Shown here in pieces: positions 18,690-28,100 of a DNA stretch of 64,000 bases. The DNA is taken from positions 878 to 64,877 of the forward strand of contig JAJZVL010000009.1 of assembly GCA_021845725.1 (NCBI GenBank), in the 5' to 3' direction. The notes under the pieces were generated by a model that saw only the letters and a program-made list of their open reading frames with translations, was not told the origin of the DNA and ran no database searches. Both the position numbers and the translations under genes were made by a program. This DNA comes from Actinomycetes bacterium. GTDB taxonomy: Bacteria > Actinomycetota > Acidimicrobiia > Acidimicrobiales > RAAP-2. Position 1 is the stretch's first letter. Every line of letters begins with the position of its first letter.

Positions 18690-20182
18690 CGCCCCGACTC
18701 CTGGCGCGCGTTGAGCACCCGGACGCCCCGCACGAGGACGCTAGGGCAGCCGTGGCTCACCGGGGCGATCTGCTCGGGCTGGCCCTTCCCGCAGTTGAAG
18801 GCACCGCCGAGCAGGTAGGTCGACGTGCCCCCCACGGCTTCCATCTGCCGCCAGAAATCCGTCGTCGTCGCCTGGTAGGCGACGTCGCGGACCTGCCCCG
18901 TGAGCCTCCCGCCGCGGATCTCGTAGAACCGCTGGCCCGTGAATTGGAAGTTCATCCGCTGCATGTCGATGGACCAGCTCTTGTCGCCGACGACGTAGAT
19001 GCCGTGGTCGACGCCGGACACCAGTTCCTCGGTCGACGGGCCCGTCCCCTTCGCGGGCTGCAGCGAGACGTTGGCCATCCGCTGGATCGGCACGTGCAGC
19101 GGGGAGTCGGCGAACGCGCACCCGTTGGAGTGTCCGAAACCGCCGGACGCGGCGATCGGACGGTCGAGCTGGTACCCGACCAAGATTCCGTCGCGGACGA
19201 TGTCGAAGGACTGCGCGGCGACACCCTGGTCGTCGATCGCGACCGTGGCCAGACCGTGCTCGGCGGTCCGGTCACCGACCACGTGCATGAGCGGAGAGCC
19301 GTAGCGGAGGGTGCCCAGCCCGTCAGGCGTCGCGAACGAGGTCCCGGCAAAGGCTGCCTCGTAGCCCATTGCCCTGTCGAGCTCCGTCGCGTGCCCGATC
19401 GACTCGTGGATGGTGAGCCAGAGATTCGTCGGGTCGATCACGAGGTCGTAGGTTCCTGCTCGCACAGACGGTGCGCGGAGCTTCTCTCCGAGGAGGTCGG
19501 GGAGCCGTGCGAGCTCGCCGTCGACGTCCCAGCCGTCGCCCTCCACGTACTCCCAGCCTCGGCCGACGGGCGGTGCGAGGGTGCGCATGTCCTCGAAGTC
19601 GCCCGCTTCGGTGACCGAGGCGACTTCTACCTGCGGGTGGATCCGCACCCGACGCTGCAGCGCGATCGTCCCGGAGAGATCGGCGAGGTACTTGTCCTCT
19701 TGGACCGCGACGACCGACGCGCTGACGTGGTCGACGTGCGCCGACGCCATGAGCTGCCCGCTCCATTCCCCGAGGAGGGCGACCTTGTCGGCGAGGGGCA
19801 CGTCGATCGGATTGCGCCGGAACGGCGACGACCACTCGACGCGGCCGTGCGGCGGCTCCTCGGCGAAGAGGACCGGGCGCCGCCGCGCCGGCGCAGTCAC
19901 GCGTGCGGCGCGGATGGCCTCGAGGGCGAGCGCCGCCGCGGGGTCGACGCCCAGCGCCACGCTGCCCGCGAAGCCGAACGAGCCCGAGCGCACGACCTCG
20001 ACTCCCATGCCCACCTCGGTGTCGTCGAGAGCGGTCTCGAGCCGTCCGTCACGCAGCGCGACCACCTGGGTCCGGACCCGTTCGACTCGCACGGAGGCGT
20101 GGGTCGCTCCAGCGGCGCTCGTGGCACCGAGCGCCGCGTCGGTCATGCGGGCGAGGAGGTCGCCGTCGGCGGGGCCTTCCAC
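18686..20182 (-). CDS. tldD: TldD zinc metalloprotease subunit
   Basis: About 498 residues with the catalytic motif HESIGHATELDRAMGYE (HExxxH) and the C-terminal GGAFNCGKGQPEQIAPVSHG segment that carries the last ligand region. Partner of the TldE protein encoded downstream with overlap. GTG 20182 is preferred over ATG 20146 because it completes the N-terminal helix (GDLLARMTDAALGAT) of the family; the upstream LysR gene ends at 20194. The open frame further upstream is a shadow of the LysR gene. Confidence 0.9.
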   Translation of the reverse strand: MEGPADGDLLARMTDAALGATSAAGATHASVRVERVRTQVVALRDGRLETALDDTEVGMGVEVVRSGSFGFAGSVALGVDPAAALALEAIRAARVTAPARRRPVLFAEEPPHGRVEWSSPFRRNPIDVPLADKVALLGEWSGQLMASAHVDHVSASVVAVQEDKYLADLSGTIALQRRVRIHPQVEVASVTEAGDFEDMRTLAPPVGRGWEYVEGDGWDVDGELARLPDLLGEKLRAPSVRAGTYDLVIDPTNLWLTIHESIGHATELDRAMGYEAAFAGTSFATPDGLGTLRYGSPLMHVVGDRTAEHGLATVAIDDQGVAAQSFDIVRDGILVGYQLDRPIAASGGFGHSNGCAFADSPLHVPIQRMANVSLQPAKGTGPSTEELVSGVDHGIYVVGDKSWSIDMQRMNFQFTGQRFYEIRGGRLTGQVRDVAYQATTTDFWRQMEAVGGTSTYLLGGAFNCGKGQPEQIAPVSHGCPSVLVRGVRVLNARQESGR

Positions 20183-20193
20183 CGCCTGGCACC

Positions 20194-21135
20194 CTACCGA
20201 CGCGCCAGCGAGCGCGCCGAGACGGTCGCGGGGTGGAGCCCTTCGGGCGCCACGGTCGGGTCGCGGATCGTCGCGTGGAGGAGCTCGATGACCACGCGCG
20301 TCGGGGCGGAGGGCGCGCCGCGCAGGCGCACCGCGATCCCCACCCGCCTGGGCGGCAGGCCCGCGATGCGCACCAGGCAGAAGTCCGAGCGAAGGTGCCC
20401 GGGGACGGCCGACGCGGGGAGGATCGACGGACCGTAGCCGTCGAACGTGAGCGACGCGATCATCCGCAGCCCGTCCACCTCCATCGACGGTCGGAGCTCG
20501 ACCCCTGCAGCGCGCGCCGCGGCGTCCATCTCCTCGCGCAGCGCGGTGCCTGGCGCGGGGAGCAGCAGCTCCATGTCGGCGAGCTCGCCGAGCGGCAGCG
20601 GGGCGCTGCGATGGGCGAGCGGGTGCGTGGCGGGGACGACGAGGGCCAGGTCCTCTTCGAAGAGCGGGGAGGCGATGAGCTCGTCGGTGTGCAGCGGCAA
20701 CGACAAGGCGGCGACGTCCAGCTGACCCGAGGCGAGCTGGGTCTCCAAGGTGGTGTTGGTGCCGTCGGTCACGGCGAGCCGGATCTGGGGATGGCTGGCG
20801 CGTAGCCCGGCGAAGATGCGGGGAGCGACCCAGCGCCCGGTGGTCCCGATCATGCCGAGCCGCACTTTGCCCCGAACCTCGTGGCGCATGGACACCACGT
20901 CGGCCACCATGGCGTCCACCTCGGCGATCATCCTGCGGGCTCGGGAGACGACCACCTCTCCTTCCTCGGTCAGGCGGCCCGTCGAGCGGTCGACCAGTAC
21001 GACCTCGAGCTCGCGTTCGAGCCTGGCGACGTGGGAGGAGACGTTCGACTGGACCGTGCCGAGGGCTGCCGCAGCGGCTGAGAAGCTGCCCGTGTCGGCG
21101 ATGCCGACGATGGCCTGGAGGTGCCGCAGGTCCAT
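20194..21135 (-). CDS. LysR-family transcriptional regulator
   Basis: 313 residues: N-terminal winged HTH (MDLRHLQAIVGIADTGSFSAAAAALGTVQSNVSSHVARLERELEVVLVDR, residues 1-50 region) and a periplasmic-binding-protein-like effector domain (KVRLGMIGTTGRWVAPRIFAGLRASHP onwards). It sits 11 nt upstream of tldD on the same strand and faces murT across 339 bp. LysR proteins often act on the divergent gene, so murT-gatD control is possible but not shown. Effector unknown. Confidence 0.88.
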   Translation of the reverse strand: MDLRHLQAIVGIADTGSFSAAAAALGTVQSNVSSHVARLERELEVVLVDRSTGRLTEEGEVVVSRARRMIAEVDAMVADVVSMRHEVRGKVRLGMIGTTGRWVAPRIFAGLRASHPQIRLAVTDGTNTTLETQLASGQLDVAALSLPLHTDELIASPLFEEDLALVVPATHPLAHRSAPLPLGELADMELLLPAPGTALREEMDAAARAAGVELRPSMEVDGLRMIASLTFDGYGPSILPASAVPGHLRSDFCLVRIAGLPPRRVGIAVRLRGAPSAPTRVVIELLHATIRDPTVAPEGLHPATVSARSLARR

Positions 21136-21474
21136 CCGGACGTCTCCTTTCCTCGTGTTTCCTGTGCCTCGTCCGCTGCTCGTCCATCGCTCGACGGCGG
21201 TGGAGGAGGTGTCCTTGCGAGGTGATCGAGTCTATCTCTAATATTGATTATAAACATCTCATAAAGCTCATTGACAGATCGATCCAGATCCTGCAGAATA
21301 GGTACAGACCTCAGGGAAACCGGATCCCCCCTCCGTTCCTGGTTGGTCGTGCGAAGGGACCGCCATCCCCCCCGGCGGTCCCTTCGTCGCGTCCGGGGTC
21401 GGGTCCGAGTCGCGCTTCGGGACCCCCGGCTTCGGGGAACATCGTGCGCCCCGGGAGATCGCTAACCTCCCGGC
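21136..21474. promoter_or_regulatory. LysR-murT intergenic region with AT-rich block and strong hairpin
   Basis: The 339-bp gap between divergent LysR and murT contains an unusually AT-rich block at about 21226-21300 (TAATATTGATTATAAAC region) of the kind expected for promoters and LysR sites. Downstream, CGAAGGGACCGCC at 21352-21364 pairs perfectly with GGCGGTCCCTTCG at 21374-21386 (13-bp stem, 9-nt loop atccccccc). It lies in the probable murT leader about 90 nt before the start and has no T-run. No ORF is supported here. Confidence 0.55.
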
Positions 21475-22851
21475 GTGACCGGGAACCCCTCGTGTCGGGC
21501 GGTGCGCGCCGATCTCGACCCGACACTGCCAGCGCGGGCACGGGCCGCCGTGGTGGCCACGCGGGTTGTCAACGCGCTGTCCCGTCGTCTGGGCGCGGGG
21601 AGCGGAACGGTCGCGGGGGGGCACGTGGGGCTTGCAGTGGACCCGAGGCTGCTCGAGCACCTCGCCGCCGGTCGCCGCGTGGCGCTGGTGAGCGGCACCA
21701 ACGGCAAGACCACGACGACTCGGCTCCTCGCCGTGGCGCTCGAGGGCAGCCTCGGACGTGTCGCGACCAACGCCACCGGATCCAACATGCCCACCGGGCA
21801 CGTGACGGCGCTCGCAGTCGCCCCTCCGGGTACGTCCGCCGTCCTCGAAGTCGACGAGGGCTACCTGCCGGGTCTCGTGGGGACGCTCGTTCCCGAGGCC
21901 GTCGTCCTGCTGAACCTGTCACGCGACCAGCTCGACCGCACCAACGAGGTCCGCATGGTGTCGAACCGCTGGCGAAGAGCCCTCGCCGGCTCGCACACGA
22001 CGGCCGTTGTGGCGAACGCCGACGACCCGCTCGTCGTCTGGGCGGCGCTGCCGTCGGCCAAGCCGATCTGGGTCGCCGCAGGGTTGTCGTGGCGAAGGGA
22101 CGCGGTCGGGTGCCCCGCGTGTGCGGGGCGTGTCGAGTTCTCCGGTGCCGAGGGGGGTGGCTGGGCGTGTGCGTGCGGGTTCGCCCGACCGCGTGTCGAC
22201 GTCGCTCTCGATGGCGACGAGATCGTGCTTTCCGATGGCCGCCGGCACCGCCTCGTGCTCGCGCTCCCGGGCCGGTTCAACCGGGCGAACGCCGCGATGG
22301 CGGCCGCGGCCGCGGCCACGATGGGGGTCGGATGGGAAGAGTCCCTCCGGCAGATCGCGGCGGTGGGCGAGGTGGCGGGACGCTTCTCCGTCGTCGAGGT
22401 GGGGGGGTGCTCGGCGCGCGTGATGCTCGCCAAGAACCCCGCGGGCTGGCGCGAGCTCCTCGACCTGGTCGCCCCGGGTGAACGTCCGGTGGTTGTTGGC
22501 ATCAACGCGCGTGTCGCGGATGGCAAGGACCCGTCGTGGCTCTGGGACGTGCCCTTCGAGCGGCTGCGTGGCAGGCAGGTGGTCGCGACCGGCGAGCGCT
22601 GCCGCGATCTGTCGGTTCGCCTGCACTACGCCGATGTCGCCCACCGCACCGTGCGCGATGAGGTGGCGGCCGTGCGCGCCGCCTGGATGGCGTACGGAGG
22701 AAGGACGCCGGGCGGTCGGGCGGCCGATGACGGCGCCGCATTCGGTTCCGCGGACGTCGGGAACGCCGGCGCTGCGGACGTGGACTTCATCGGGAACTAC
22801 ACCGCCTTCACCGGCGTGATGTCCCGTGCGACGGAGAGGACGTGCGCGTGA
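21475..22851 (+). CDS. murT: Lipid II isoglutaminyl synthase, MurT subunit
   Basis: 458 residues of the Mur-ligase-like MurT family. The ATP site is VSGTNGKTTTTRLLA (P-loop at about 74-81). The central domain has the zinc ribbon characteristic of MurT (GCPACAGRVEF and WACACGF). The C-terminal domain carries the D..W motif KDPSWLWDVPFERL, whose Asp completes the catalytic site with GatD. The complex amidates the D-Glu of lipid II to isoglutamine. GTG 21475; gatD overlaps the 3' end. The C-terminal 45 residues are Gly/Ala/Asp-rich. Confidence 0.95.
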   Translation: MTGNPSCRAVRADLDPTLPARARAAVVATRVVNALSRRLGAGSGTVAGGHVGLAVDPRLLEHLAAGRRVALVSGTNGKTTTTRLLAVALEGSLGRVATNATGSNMPTGHVTALAVAPPGTSAVLEVDEGYLPGLVGTLVPEAVVLLNLSRDQLDRTNEVRMVSNRWRRALAGSHTTAVVANADDPLVVWAALPSAKPIWVAAGLSWRRDAVGCPACAGRVEFSGAEGGGWACACGFARPRVDVALDGDEIVLSDGRRHRLVLALPGRFNRANAAMAAAAAATMGVGWEESLRQIAAVGEVAGRFSVVEVGGCSARVMLAKNPAGWRELLDLVAPGERPVVVGINARVADGKDPSWLWDVPFERLRGRQVVATGERCRDLSVRLHYADVAHRTVRDEVAAVRAAWMAYGGRTPGGRAADDGAAFGSADVGNAGAADVDFIGNYTAFTGVMSRATERTCA

Positions 22852-23609
22852 GCTTGAGGGTGGTCGTGGTCCATCCCGACCTCCTCGGCACCTACGGTGA
22901 CGGGGGCAACGGCGTGGTCCTCGCCCAGCGCGCGCGCTGGCGGGGCATCGGCGCGGAGCTCCTCGAAGCGACGTCCGATGGTCCCCTCCCCGCCGGCGAC
23001 ATGTACTGCCTCGGCGGTGGTGAGGATGCCGCGCAGGCGGCATCTGCCGAGCGTCTGCGCGCGGACGGCACCCTCGCACGAGCCGTCGAGCGAGGGTCGC
23101 CGGTGCTGGCCGTGTGCGCGGGCTACCAGATCCTCGGGCGCACCTTTGCGGCGGCGGATGGCCGGCCACTGGCCGGGGTCGGGTTGCTCGACGTGTCGAC
23201 CGCGAAGGGAACCGGGCGCAGGGCGGTGGGGGAGATCCTGGCCGAGCCGCTCTTCGCTGACCTGCCGGTCCTGACGGGGTTCGAGAACCACGGCGGCCTG
23301 ACCGTCCGGGGTCCGAATGTCGATCCGCTCGCCCGGGTCGAGTCCGGTGTGGGCAACGGGGACGGCACCGACGGAGCCGTCACGGGGAGAGTCGTAGGGA
23401 CCTACCTCCATGGCCCGGTGCTGGCGCGCAACCCCGCGCTCGCCGACCTCCTGCTGTCCTGGGCGACGGGCCTCTCGCTCGAGCCGCTCGACGATGCCGA
23501 GGAGGCGGCGCTGCGTGACGAACGGATCTCCGCGGTGCGAGCCCGCCACGCCGGACGCGGGCTCTTGTGCCTCGGGCGCTATGCGCGCTCTGTTCTTGGG
23601 CGGTCGTAG
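22848..23609 (+). CDS. gatD: Lipid II isoglutaminyl synthase, GatD glutamine amidotransferase subunit
   Basis: About 253 residues of the class I glutamine amidotransferase fold. The nucleophile Cys sits in LAVCAGYQILG and the catalytic His in GTYLHGPVLARNPALAD; ENHGG is also conserved. It releases ammonia from glutamine for MurT. GTG 22848 overlaps the murT stop (GTGA) and follows GGAGAGG by 9 nt; GTG 22842 is the other option. The 3' end overlaps the convergent glycosyltransferase gene by 31 nt. Confidence 0.95.
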   Translation: MSLRVVVVHPDLLGTYGDGGNGVVLAQRARWRGIGAELLEATSDGPLPAGDMYCLGGGEDAAQAASAERLRADGTLARAVERGSPVLAVCAGYQILGRTFAAADGRPLAGVGLLDVSTAKGTGRRAVGEILAEPLFADLPVLTGFENHGGLTVRGPNVDPLARVESGVGNGDGTDGAVTGRVVGTYLHGPVLARNPALADLLLSWATGLSLEPLDDAEEAALRDERISAVRARHAGRGLLCLGRYARSVLGRS

Positions 23610-24346
23610 GAGCCGGAGAAGCGCAAGCGGTAGAAGATGGCGAAGAGGTCTGCGAGCATGCCTGCAATCGCGCGCGGAGATACGGTGCTCCCGAAGCGCT
23701 GGCGGATGTGCACGGGAACCTCGACGAAGCGCCGGTACCCGAGCCGGCTGGCGACCACGAGCAGCTCGAGGTCGAAAGCGAAGCGTTTCTCGAGCATGCG
23801 TGGAAGCACCTCGGCAAGCACGTCGCGCCGCACCAGCTTCAATCCCGTCTGCGTGTCACTCACGTGAAGGCCGAAGAGCGCGAGCACGAGCTGCTGCCAA
23901 ACCCAGGAGTACAAGCGGCGGAGCGGGGGGTAGACGACGTGGGATGTCGGGTGCCGCTTGGAGCCGAGCACGACGTCGGGTGCCGGACGGCCGGTTTGAC
24001 GCGTGATGGCGGCGAGGGTCGCCACCTGCTCGGGGGGAAGGTCGCCGTCCCCGTCGATGAACCCGAGGAACCTCCCCTGCCCCATCGTGAAGCCGACACG
24101 CAGGGCCTCACCCTTGCCGCAGTTGTGCTGGAGTCGGACCGTGCGGACCAGGTCGGAGGAAAGGTCGGCCAGCGCCCGTTCGCTGCCGTCGGTCGATCCG
24201 TCCGACACGGCGATCACCTCGAAGCTGGTGCCGGTGGCCGAGAGGGCTCGGACCAGCTCTTCGACGGTCTCGCGGACACGGTCACCGGGGTTGAAGTACG
24301 GGACGACCACCGTGAGGTCGAGCGTGGGACCGTCACCAAGGGTCAC
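23579..24346 (-). CDS. Family 2 glycosyltransferase (DPM/DPG synthase-like)
   Basis: 255 residues with a GT-A fold: LDLTVVVPYFNPGDRV, FEVIAVSDGSTDGSE, the metal-binding FIDGDGDLPPEQ and the dolichyl-phosphate-sugar-synthase-like segment GSKRHPTSHVVYPPLRRLYSW, then DTQTGLKLVRRDV. No C-terminal membrane domain beyond a hydrophobic helix (IAGMLADLFAIFYRL). It probably transfers a sugar from a nucleotide donor to a lipid phosphate or glycan. Last gene of the - strand lipid operon, 18 nt after the acyltransferase gene. Confidence 0.82.
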   Translation of the reverse strand: MTLGDGPTLDLTVVVPYFNPGDRVRETVEELVRALSATGTSFEVIAVSDGSTDGSERALADLSSDLVRTVRLQHNCGKGEALRVGFTMGQGRFLGFIDGDGDLPPEQVATLAAITRQTGRPAPDVVLGSKRHPTSHVVYPPLRRLYSWVWQQLVLALFGLHVSDTQTGLKLVRRDVLAEVLPRMLEKRFAFDLELLVVASRLGYRRFVEVPVHIRQRFGSTVSPRAIAGMLADLFAIFYRLRFSGSYDRPRTERA

Positions 24347-24364
24347 GCCCGAATGTGTAGCTGC

Positions 24365-25249
24365 TCAGATGCTCGGCCAGGCGTCGCGGTCTGTCTCGGG
24401 TCGCGGGCCGAGTGCCCAGGATCTGCGCCAGGGGGCGACGTCGGGCCCTTGGAGCGAGGGCGTGTCGCCACGGAACGACCGCTTGCGTGCGCTCCACCAG
24501 TCGCTCGAGGCCTCGTCCGCGAGGACCCCAACCGCCTTCTCGATGCGAGCGGCGAGGCGCGGAGCCTTTTCGCCGTCTACTGGAGAGATTGGTATGCCGA
24601 AGACCACGGAGACATGTGCGCGCCGCGGCAACCTCCCCTGGGCGCCCTTCGGGAGCACGTGCCGGGTCCCGTCGAGGTGGACCGGAACGACCGGGCGACC
24701 CGTGCGGCGCGCCAGGTAGGCCGCACCGCCGTGGAAGGGCTGCGCCCACCCGTCGGGTGAGCGCCCCCCCTCGGGGAAGATGACGAGGTTCCACCCTTCG
24801 TCGAGGAGCCCGGCCGCGACGTCGGCGGAGCGCCGGTTCACCCGGGTGCGTTCGATGGGGATGGCCGCGAGCCCGAAGGACCACAGCGCCGCCTTCCATC
24901 GGCGGTCGAAGAAGTAGTCGGCGGCTGCGGCGACCACGGTGTGATGGCGGAACCGGACGGGCAGCGTGGTGAGGAGGATCGGCGTGTCGAGGTGGCTCGC
25001 GTGGTTCGCGGCGAAGATCACCGGCGGGCCCAGGTGCTCGAGATGCTCACGCCCGCGCACGGTGGTCGGTGCGACGAGGCGCGCTGCAGGACGGGTCACG
25101 TTGTCGAGGACGACCGCGCGGGCCAGGCGCACCGCGTAGCGGCGCGACCACGAGTGGTCGTAGTCGAGACCGACATGGCGCTCGGGCTCCGGGCGCGGCA
25201 CCGCCGTCGGCCAGCTGGGCTTGGCGAAGGGAAACCCCTCGGGGGTCAT
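24365..25249 (-). CDS. PlsC-family acyltransferase
   Basis: 294 residues with a lysophosphatidate-acyltransferase-type domain: catalytic NHASHLD (HX4D) in VIFAANHASHLDTPIL, the IPIERTRVNRRS block and FPEGGRSPDGWAQPFHGG. It should transfer a fatty acyl group onto a lysophospholipid or similar acceptor at the membrane. ATG 25249 overlaps the stop of the LarA-like gene (ATGA). Extra segments at both ends (about 45 and 60 residues) make it longer than minimal PlsC proteins. Position between a LarA-like protein and a GT2 suggests synthesis of a specific lipid. Confidence 0.85.
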   Translation of the reverse strand: MTPEGFPFAKPSWPTAVPRPEPERHVGLDYDHSWSRRYAVRLARAVVLDNVTRPAARLVAPTTVRGREHLEHLGPPVIFAANHASHLDTPILLTTLPVRFRHHTVVAAAADYFFDRRWKAALWSFGLAAIPIERTRVNRRSADVAAGLLDEGWNLVIFPEGGRSPDGWAQPFHGGAAYLARRTGRPVVPVHLDGTRHVLPKGAQGRLPRRAHVSVVFGIPISPVDGEKAPRLAARIEKAVGVLADEASSDWWSARKRSFRGDTPSLQGPDVAPWRRSWALGPRPETDRDAWPSI

Positions 25250-26835
25250 CGCACGTCCGCGAGGAGCAGCGGCGGGGTGTGGATGTGGGTGAGGCTCGGG
25301 GACCTCCCCACGACGTCGGAAGCCATCTCGAGCGCGTCGTCGAGGCTCGTGGCGGGGGAGAAGCCCATTCGGCGCACCGCTGCGGGATCTCCGCCGACGA
25401 CGATCACGCGTCCGAGGTGGTCGAGCGCGTGCGCGCACCAATACCACATGTAGAAGGGGTGCACCCCGTGGTAGGCGTGCCCGGTGCGGTAGAGATGCAC
25501 GTACCAGGGATCCGTCGCGAAGGACTCCTCGTAGGACTTGGCCATCTCGACGGGGTCCGTCGTGACGCTCAGCACCTCCTCGAAGAAATCGATGTAGCTC
25601 GGGTGGTGCCCCGGGTGGAACTCCCAGGGGGTCGGGTGGTGCATGATCACCACTCCGCCCTTCCTCACGAGGGGTCGCCCGCGGTAGAGGTTGAAGAAGT
25701 ACCCGAGGCCGAGACACGCGACGAGCACCGGGTTCATGATCGAGTTCACGTTGTAGGGGGAGATGTAGGGCAGCCCCATGGTGAGGATGTCGGCCTGTCC
25801 GTCCACCTCCACACCCTGCTGCTTCCAGACGTTGGCCGTCGTGACGGCATGGACCGCCTCGACCTCGCCTGCCTGGACCGAGACGAGCGCGTGAGGCGCT
25901 CGGATCGAGTGGAAGATCTGCCGGGCCAGGCGAGGTGGCGTCCGGTCGAGTGCGCCGGCAGTGGCCACGTAGGCCGCACGGTCGCGCAGGCTCCACTCCC
26001 ATTCCCTGCGCTGGAGGAAGCCGAACTGTCGAGGGAACGTGTCGGTGTTGAGCGTCGTCTCGATCTGGAAGATCTTCACCCCGCTCGCCGCGATGAGGCG
26101 GCCCATGCGCCAGTTCGACGAGTGAAGCTCGGAGGAGGGGGCGTCCATGAACGACCGGCTGTGGACCATGGTCGCAGGGTTGTGGTGATGGCGCAGGCTG
26201 CGGTAGCTGGCGAGTCCGGTCGCCACGCTCTTGTGCCCGCCGTCCATCGCGACGAGGTTGATGTTGACGTACACGACGAGGTCGCTGGTCGCCGCGCGCT
26301 TGTTGATCTCGACGTCTTCTCCCATGTCGGTGGTCCCCAGGTGCACCAGGTTCGAGGGGTCTTCAGCATCGTGCTGGGTGAGGAGGCCGTGAGGGGCGAA
26401 GGCGTCGTAGATCCGATCTCCGAGGGCATGGCGCAGCTCCGCCTCGGTCATTCGCCGGTGGAGCGCGAGTGCGGCGACGAGGACCACGTCGTCGACGCCT
26501 GCCTCGGCGGCCATGTCCAGCACCTGCTCGACGACGAGCTGGCGGACGTCGGGCGCGCGCATCGGCGGAAGTGGCAGGGAGACGTCGTCGAAGCAGATCG
26601 TGAGCCGCATGCCCGGGTGGAGCAATGCCGGCAGGGGCTCCCGGTCGCCATGAGGGTGGAGGAGCGCGTAGCGGATCTCGGCACTGGGATCCTCGAGAGC
26701 GGGCAAGGGCTCGGGTGCGTAGACGACCCGGCTCCCCTCCGGCAGCCGCTCGAGGACGAAGCGCTCGCCGTGCCAGAAGAGGGTGGGCGGGGTGGAGCGG
26801 TCCACCTCCAAGACGAGCCCTGGTCGGGGCGTCAT
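25246..26835 (-). CDS. LarA-like nickel-pincer racemase family protein (DUF2088)
   Basis: 529 residues. The N-terminal DUF2088/LarA domain shows the substrate-loop segment LTICFDDVSLPLPPM, alternating helices with ALALHRRMTEAELRHALG, and NLVAMDGGHKSVATG, where the GG.KS motif supplies the Lys that anchors the nickel-pincer nucleotide in LarA. His-rich segments follow (HHHNPATMVHS, FHPGHHPSY). It is about 100 residues longer than lactate racemase, so the substrate may differ. AGGAGG lies 7 nt before ATG 26835; the start overlaps the dehydrogenase stop. Family known from lactate racemase; the role in this lipid-like operon is inference. A larB gene lies at 46181; larC and larE are not in the window. 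Confidence 0.75.
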   Translation of the reverse strand: MTPRPGLVLEVDRSTPPTLFWHGERFVLERLPEGSRVVYAPEPLPALEDPSAEIRYALLHPHGDREPLPALLHPGMRLTICFDDVSLPLPPMRAPDVRQLVVEQVLDMAAEAGVDDVVLVAALALHRRMTEAELRHALGDRIYDAFAPHGLLTQHDAEDPSNLVHLGTTDMGEDVEINKRAATSDLVVYVNINLVAMDGGHKSVATGLASYRSLRHHHNPATMVHSRSFMDAPSSELHSSNWRMGRLIAASGVKIFQIETTLNTDTFPRQFGFLQRREWEWSLRDRAAYVATAGALDRTPPRLARQIFHSIRAPHALVSVQAGEVEAVHAVTTANVWKQQGVEVDGQADILTMGLPYISPYNVNSIMNPVLVACLGLGYFFNLYRGRPLVRKGGVVIMHHPTPWEFHPGHHPSYIDFFEEVLSVTTDPVEMAKSYEESFATDPWYVHLYRTGHAYHGVHPFYMWYWCAHALDHLGRVIVVGGDPAAVRRMGFSPATSLDDALEMASDVVGRSPSLTHIHTPPLLLADVR

Positions 26836-28100
26836 TGCGTGCCTCCTGTCGTCGTTGGACCCCCGGCATGAGCGGGGCGGCGTTCGCTCCCTCGGCGCAG
26901 GTCGAAGGCGATCTTCACCGCGCCCCGTCGTCCGGCGGCCCCTGCGTGCTGTACCGCCTCTTCGAATCGTTCGATCGGGTAGGCGGCCGAGACCAGCCGG
27001 CCCAGGCCGTGGGCACGGACCACCTCGAAGGCGAGGTCGAAGGTCCGGACGCGTTCGCCCGAGACGAGCACTTCGATCCCGTACGCGTAGGCGCCGGTGA
27101 GGCGGACCTCGCGTTGCCAGAGTGATGCGAGGTCCACATGGACGCGTCCGGGCATGCCGACGAGCACCACACGGCCGCGCGGACGGACCATCTCGAGGCA
27201 CTGGGCGATCGAGTCGGCGGATCCGACGCAGTCGAAGACGACGTGGGCACCGCCCGTCAACGGGCCGCCTGGGTTCCCTGGCCGCGGGTCGGACAAGGAG
27301 AGCGAGCCGCTCTGCCGGCGGACCGCTCGTACGAGCTGGTCCGGCGAGAGCGCTGACGCCGCCCCGAGCTCGGTGGCCAGGCGACGCTGGTGCGGGTAGC
27401 GCGCTCCCACCAGCAGCGTGCCGGGCACCGCGATGCGACCCGCGGCCGACAAGGTGGTCACCGCGGCGACGACGGCGAGCCCGAGGGTCCCCGCACCGAG
27501 AACCGCGACGATCTCTGTTCCTTGCAATCCAGCGTCACAGACGGCGTGCACGGCGCACGCGACGGGCTCGACCACCACCGCGTCCTCGTCGCTGAAGGCG
27601 TCGGGCACCGCGTGGAGCTGGCTGGGGTGGGCGACGAGGCCGGCATGTGACCACCCGCCGCCCGTATCGGCGCAGTAGCCGGTCTGGAGGCCTGGCGCGA
27701 GATCGCCGAACGCGACGCGCTCGCAGTCGCCGAGCATCCCGCGCCTGCAGGCGTCGCACGGCGGGTCGATGCCGCGTGCGACGCAGCCGAGCACCGGCTC
27801 GAGGACCACGCGGCCGCCGGTCTCCAGCTCCCCCAGAACTTCGTGGCCCGGGACGAACGGGAAGCTCACGATGTGCTCGAAGTAGCGAGAGCTCCTGGCG
27901 TCGAGGGTGGCGAGGTCGGACCCGCAGATCCCTGAGAGCAGCGGCGTCACCCGAACCCAGTCAGGAGCCGGCAGCTCAGGCGGGTCCGTCTCGACGAGCC
28001 GCAGCGGTCCGATCGCGGCGCCCTTCCCCGAGCCCAGCGTCGACACGAGCCTGGACGCTGCGAACCTCGGGAGGTTCCGCTCGAAGAGGAGCGCCTTCAC
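26832..28100 (-). CDS. Zinc-binding medium-chain alcohol dehydrogenase
   Basis: 422 residues of the MDR superfamily. The catalytic zinc region is GICGSDLATLDARSS and PFVPGHEVLGEL; a structural-zinc lobe is seen as Cys residues in LEPVLGCVARGIDPPCDACRRGMLGDC; EPVACAVHAV provides the further catalytic ligand; and the Rossmann motif is VAVLGAGTLGLAVVAA. GTG 28100 overlaps the stop of the reductase-HAD gene (GTGA), and its own stop overlaps the LarA-like gene (ATGA). Likely oxidises or reduces an alcohol or aldehyde made by the pathway of this operon. Confidence 0.85.
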   Translation of the reverse strand: MKALLFERNLPRFAASRLVSTLGSGKGAAIGPLRLVETDPPELPAPDWVRVTPLLSGICGSDLATLDARSSRYFEHIVSFPFVPGHEVLGELETGGRVVLEPVLGCVARGIDPPCDACRRGMLGDCERVAFGDLAPGLQTGYCADTGGGWSHAGLVAHPSQLHAVPDAFSDEDAVVVEPVACAVHAVCDAGLQGTEIVAVLGAGTLGLAVVAAVTTLSAAGRIAVPGTLLVGARYPHQRRLATELGAASALSPDQLVRAVRRQSGSLSLSDPRPGNPGGPLTGGAHVVFDCVGSADSIAQCLEMVRPRGRVVLVGMPGRVHVDLASLWQREVRLTGAYAYGIEVLVSGERVRTFDLAFEVVRAHGLGRLVSAAYPIERFEEAVQHAGAAGRRGAVKIAFDLRRGSERRPAHAGGPTTTGGTQ

